Assembly: GCA_003230965.1 (NCBI GenBank)
Contig: QIHL01000023.1
Location: forward strand, 1 to 8,031
Reading direction: 5' to 3'
Length of the DNA stretch: 8,031 bases
Source: Candidatus Magasanikiibacteriota bacterium
GTDB taxonomy: Bacteria; Patescibacteriota; Patescibacteriia; Magasanikbacterales; UBA922
The position numbers and the translations under genes were made by a program. The notes under the pieces were generated by a model. That model ran no database searches and was not told the origin of the DNA. It saw nothing but the letters and a program-made list of their open reading frames with translations. Every line of letters begins with the position of its first letter. The first letter of the stretch is position 1. Positions 7,146 to 8,031 of this stretch are shown here, in pieces.

Positions 7146-7260
7146 CAAGGTAGCTGAACAATCAGTATTTGTCTTCTGAAGAAAAGGAAACCCTTTTCTT
7201 GAGCAGACAAGACATTTTGTCTTTTGCATTTTATTGCGAGAAACAAATTTGTTCGCTCTA

Positions 7261-7271
7261 TGTTCTTTACA
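7261..7271 (+). repeat. boxA-like motif, copy 2
   Basis: TGTTCTTTACA, identical over 11 bases to copy 1 and 126 nt downstream of it, directly after the palindrome-containing hairpin at 7236-7258. Confidence 0.5.
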
Positions 7272-7331
7272 TATAACTCTAGAATATTGCAACTGCATGC
7301 GTTTGGGTTATTGGATTTGATAGTAATATAT

Positions 7332-7343
7332 TGTTTCTTTACA
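7332..7343 (+). repeat. boxA-like motif, copy 3 (one extra T)
   Basis: TGTTTCTTTACA differs from copies 1 and 2 only by one inserted T (the copy occupies about 7332-7343). It is followed by AACTCAACAATGA, which resembles the sequence after boxA in some rRNA leaders. Confidence 0.4.
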
Positions 7344-7365
7344 ACTCAACAATGATTAGTGTGTT

Positions 7366-7404
7366 TAGGACAAGGTGTATAGTTTTTCTGTACATCGTGT
7401 CCTA
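7366..7404 (+). promoter_or_regulatory. Long hairpin in the leader
   Basis: Arms 7366-7379 and 7391-7404 pair over 14 positions: 12 Watson-Crick pairs, one G-U and one A-G mismatch, closing an 11-nt U-rich loop. The outer stem TAGGACA/TGTCCTA is perfect. The next hairpin (7405-7418, GGCAC/GTGCC with loop ACAA) abuts it with no gap, so the two could stack coaxially. Confidence 0.7.
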
Positions 7405-7470
7405 GGCACACAAGTGCCAAGGAACATAGTCATCCAATTCCGGGTGGCTGACAATCCTCTAACAATGGGA

Positions 7471-7476
7471 AAGGAG
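7471..7476 (+). promoter_or_regulatory. Canonical Shine-Dalgarno sequence deciding GTG 7483
   Basis: AAGGAG lies 6 nt before GTG 7483, an ideal match and spacing. It fixes this GTG as the start. It is notable because none of the upstream genes in the window has a comparable site. Confidence 0.85.
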
Positions 7477-7482
7477 AGTATT

Positions 7483-8031
7483 GTGAAGTTTTTTCTTTTC
7501 ACTCTGGCAATTCTGTTCGTGGCGACAGCGCCGCGGGCAGATGCAGCAGAGGCATGCATTTGCCTCACTAGGGCAACCAACCTTGGAGTGTGTGTCGGTA
7601 TGCCCGTCAAGGACAACGGCACCTGTAGTGCCACGCAGATTTTAGGCATCCGGTCCACACCGGATGCCTCAGCCAGCTGGAACTTGTGTAGGCAAAAGTG
7701 CCTTAATGCCGTACGGGCCGCAGAAATGGCTCGTGATAGCTTTTGCGTTATTCCGGGACAACTGTTGCACCCTTGGGATGTATCCTATGGGTGCTATCCA
7801 ATCCAGCACCAGTCGACTGCAGTGCAATATCGACTGCAAAAACTGGAGGCGAAGGTAGCGGAGCTACGCGTGAAACACCGCGTGAAGCTAGTTCATCAAC
7901 AGAAGGCGACAGTGCCAGCACAGAAGCGCTGTCATTCGTCGCTTGGTTTCACTTTTCCGGGTGGGACTAAATTCCGAATGAGTCAGTACGTTCTCTGCAG
8001 GCAACGAGAGTCTACGGCATTTTTGGCTGCC
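7483..8031 (+). CDS. Secreted cysteine-rich protein of unknown family (3' partial)
   Basis: The frame from GTG 7483 is open for 183 codons to the window end with no stop. Residues 1-21 are a typical signal peptide (MKFFLFTLAILFVATAPRAD-A) with an Ala-Asp-Ala signal peptidase I site before A22. The mature part opens with a Cys-rich stretch (ACIC at 24-27) and holds ten Cys in all (25, 27, 37, 48, 69, 73, 88, 104, 150, 172), an even number suited to disulfides outside the cytoplasm. The pattern C-x3-C (69-73) sits in a helix. Residues ~114-138 (AVQYRLQKLEAKVAELRVKHRV) form a coiled coil that separates two Cys-containing parts. I do not recognise the family. Codon use is quite different from upstream genes (GCG, GCC, CTG, CGC common), and sampled 60-base lines have 29-35 G+C against 19 in a sampled line of the giant gene. 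Strong promoter, long leader and ideal Shine-Dalgarno suggest high, controlled expression. Confidence 0.75.
   Translation, partial: MKFFLFTLAILFVATAPRADAAEACICLTRATNLGVCVGMPVKDNGTCSATQILGIRSTPDASASWNLCRQKCLNAVRAAEMARDSFCVIPGQLLHPWDVSYGCYPIQHQSTAVQYRLQKLEAKVAELRVKHRVKLVHQQKATVPAQKRCHSSLGFTFPGGTKFRMSQYVLCRQRESTAFLAA
7644..7669. repeat. Perfect 10-bp G+C-rich inverted repeat inside the secreted-protein gene
   Basis: AGGCATCCGG (7644-7653) and CCGGATGCCT (7660-7669) pair perfectly around a 6-nt loop TCCACA. It lies inside the coding frame (LGIRSTPDAS) and has no T-run on either strand, so it is not a standard terminator. In mRNA it would be a very stable hairpin. Confidence 0.85.

Larger units (their letters stand above)
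7137..7482 (+). promoter_or_regulatory. Long structured leader of the secreted-protein gene
   Basis: This ~345-nt stretch contains no supported gene but several inverted repeats. They are AAGAAAAGG/CCTTTTCTT (7179-7187/7192-7200, 4-nt loop), AAGACA/TGTCTT (7209-7214/7218-7223), the palindrome AACAAATTTGTT (7242-7253) flanked by GCG/CGC, a 14-bp-arm hairpin (7366-7404), GGCAC-ACAA-GTGCC (7405-7418) and GTCATCCA/TGGCTGAC with one mismatch (7429-7452). Three boxA-like motifs lie between them. The last hairpin ends 18 nt before the Shine-Dalgarno sequence, so it could influence initiation. I recognise no known riboswitch, tmRNA, RNase P or rRNA signature. A regulatory or antitermination leader is inferred. 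Confidence 0.6.

Noticed and set aside
7095..7298. Minus-strand 67-codon frame through the leader
   Set aside because: It runs antisense to the promoter and hairpins, has no start signal, and its peptide is low-quality (Lys/Cys/Phe-rich without pattern).
7361..7405. 14-codon upstream frame GTG 7361 to TAG 7403 as a leader peptide
   Set aside because: No Shine-Dalgarno sequence, and the bases are fully explained by the 7366-7404 hairpin.
7365..7658. Minus-strand 97-codon frame and plus-strand frames at 7664-7858 and 7743-7970
   Set aside because: They overlap the GTG 7483 frame, which alone has an ideal Shine-Dalgarno, signal peptide and continuous coding; the others are shadows in G+C-richer DNA.
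7644..7669. Rho-independent terminator
   Set aside because: The stem is excellent but no T-run follows on either strand and it lies inside the open frame.
7102..8031. Start of an rRNA operon
   Set aside because: Strong promoter and boxA-like motifs fit, but no 16S 5' signature appears in the remaining ~880 nt; instead an open frame with signal peptide and Shine-Dalgarno follows.
1..8031. CRISPR array, tRNA genes, insertion sequences, attachment sites
   Set aside because: No regularly spaced repeats, cloverleaf/CCA patterns, transposase or integrase frames, or terminal inverted repeats were seen.

Overview
The window is AT-rich, densely packed and entirely on the + strand up to about 6.95 kb. 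Small cytosolic proteins, a giant membrane-associated protein with no recognisable homologue, very short spacers, T-rich leaders without Shine-Dalgarno sequences and strict TAA/TAG stops together suggest a small-genome bacterium of the Patescibacteria/CPR type. This is inferred from style; no taxonomic marker gene is present. Standard coding fits: Trp is TGG and no in-frame TGA occurs in roughly 2,260 codons, apart from one suspicious site at 2294.

Region 1 (1-1002) is the 3' part of a membrane-anchored HtrA/DegP-like protein. It has one N-terminal membrane helix, a trypsin-like fold in which the catalytic triad seems to be lost, and a C-terminal PDZ domain.

Region 2 (1016-6987) looks like one transcription unit. 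It runs from a near-consensus sigma-70 type promoter (TTGACA, 17 nt, TATAGT) at 1016-1044 to a perfect 11-bp terminator hairpin at 6959-6987. It encodes a small Wzz-like polysaccharide co-polymerase (1075-1683), two small helical cytosolic proteins (1713-2057, 2061-2264) and a giant protein (2321-6055). The giant protein has a beta-rich N-terminus, long coiled coils, three Gly-rich hydrophobic segments and a His/Pro-rich tail ending in a LysM-like module. A further reading frame (6022-6933) reads like the continuation of the giant protein after a -1 frameshift near 6000. The giant protein may also begin 45 nt earlier, at ATG 2276, interrupted by a TGA at 2294. If both breaks are sequence errors or recent mutations, one protein of about 1,550 residues spans 2276-6933.

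Region 3 (6988-7482) has no gene but is rich in signals. It holds two promoters (6992-7020 and the very strong extended -10 promoter 7102-7130) and a leader of about 345 nt. The leader carries three copies of a boxA-like motif TGTT(T)CTTTACA and at least five hairpins.

Region 4 (7483-8031) is a gene that runs off the window end without a stop. It encodes a secreted, cysteine-rich protein of unknown family with a signal peptide, a coiled coil and a textbook Shine-Dalgarno sequence. Its G+C content (about 48-58% in sampled lines) and codon use contrast sharply with the rest of the window (about 32%). That points to horizontal transfer, an unusual highly expressed gene class, or an assembly junction. 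The boxA-rich leader driving this foreign-looking secreted gene is the most unusual part of the window.
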